Source: Marinicella marina (GTDB lineage: Bacteria > Pseudomonadota > Gammaproteobacteria > Xanthomonadales > Marinicellaceae). Taken from it: a stretch of 62,416 bases of DNA. The stretch's first letter is position 1. Every line of letters begins with the position of its first letter. The notes under the pieces are model-generated. The model ran no database searches. It was given only the letters and a program-made list of their open reading frames with translations, and was not told where the DNA came from. The stretch lies in assembly GCF_030065545.1 (NCBI RefSeq), contig NZ_JASJNC010000011.1, forward strand, positions 1 through 62,416, read 5' to 3'. This document shows, one piece after another, positions 62,067 to 62,416 of this stretch. Made by a program: the position numbers and the translations under genes.

Positions 62067-62108
62067 CATCACTTAAAACCTACAAACTAAGTTTTAAGTG
62101 ATGTTTTT
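62067..62108 (+). terminator. Rho-independent terminator
   Basis: CATCACTTAAAAC (62067-62079) pairs perfectly with GTTTTAAGTGATG (62091-62103), followed by TTTTT. It ends the hydrolase transcript. The core TTAAAAC/GTTTTAA recurs at 60038-60054. Confidence 0.88.
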
Positions 62109-62182
62109 GATTAAAAAATAACTGACTTGACATATGTATTTACAGGAAAGTGATTAAGTCAGAGTTTAAGAAGGAAAATATA

Positions 62183-62416
62183 ATGAATAAAACTTTTTTG
62201 ATAATAGTGTTTCTATTTTTCAGTAACTATACTTACTCACAATCCGCAACACTAACTTTTAATGACCCAGGGTGTACATTGAATCCTGGAGCCAGTACTT
62301 GTACAACACCCATCACCTGGAGCGCATCTAATGCTCCTAATGCTGGGATATTTATTGATAACAACCCTAATTACTGGACCGGAACTCAAGGAACTAAAAA
62401 TTTCATCTGGACTTCT
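62183..62416 (+). CDS. Secreted protein related to preceding hydrolase, 3' end outside window
   Basis: Seventy-eight codons are visible from an ATG with AAGGA at 7 bases. A signal peptide (MNKTFLIIVFLFFSNYTYS) is followed by ATLTFNDPGCTLNPGASTCTTPITWSASNAPNAGIFI, the same kind of domain as the two N-terminal copies in the upstream hydrolase (paired Cys, then TW or NW and SNA). The rest of the gene is beyond the window, so the enzyme type is unknown; a paralogous hydrolase is likely. Confidence 0.75.
   Translation, partial: MNKTFLIIVFLFFSNYTYSQSATLTFNDPGCTLNPGASTCTTPITWSASNAPNAGIFIDNNPNYWTGTQGTKNFIWTS

Overview
The window looks like the chromosome of a marine-type gammaproteobacterium, most plausibly near Marinicella. 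The basis is a mix of two-component and winged-helix/TPR regulators, many secreted beta-helix, FG-GAP and VPS10-type proteins, and a recurring short motif ending in G-F-E/D on exported proteins. The assignment is an inference from gene style; there is no rRNA or other phylogenetic marker here.

Left part (1-14.6 kb): an accessory defence island. It opens with the 3' part of an IS3-family transposase gene. A tightly packed operon follows: AbiEi/AbiEii toxin-antitoxin, HsdR-type translocase/nuclease, HNH nuclease, GIY-YIG/DUF4357 protein and a small exported protein. After a promoter region with a palindrome comes a second, visibly more AT-rich operon: a C5-cytosine methyltransferase, an McrB-type AAA+ NTPase and an McrC-type PD-(D/E)XK protein, which together resemble LlaJI/BsuMI-style restriction-modification. 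A 223-229 aa protein of unknown role follows.

Middle (14.7-49.9 kb): ordinary but exported-protein-rich chromosome. It holds two FG-GAP proteins, an esterase, several small envelope proteins, a histidine kinase/response regulator pair divergent from a secreted DJ-1/PfpI protein and an amidohydrolase, three beta-helix proteins, a ToxR/CadC-like TPR regulator, an alginate-export-type porin paired with a Lys-Pro-Glu-repeat cupredoxin, a CoA-transferase, a TraB/GumN protein, a VIT-VWA protein whose C-terminal region looks caspase-like, and a patatin phospholipase. Six exported proteins carry a short [D/E/N]-x-I-F-x-x-G-F-[E/D]-like motif, four at or near the C-terminus and two just behind the signal peptide.

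Right part (50-62.4 kb): two large paralogous VPS10/BNR-propeller proteins in opposite orientation around a phospholipase D family protein. An AT-rich stretch with small ORFs, hairpins and a secreted TIM-barrel hydrolase follows, and a related gene runs off the end. Degenerate REP-like units built on ATCAATGGGG plus TCAGAGACGTTGATT are scattered through the intergenic spaces.
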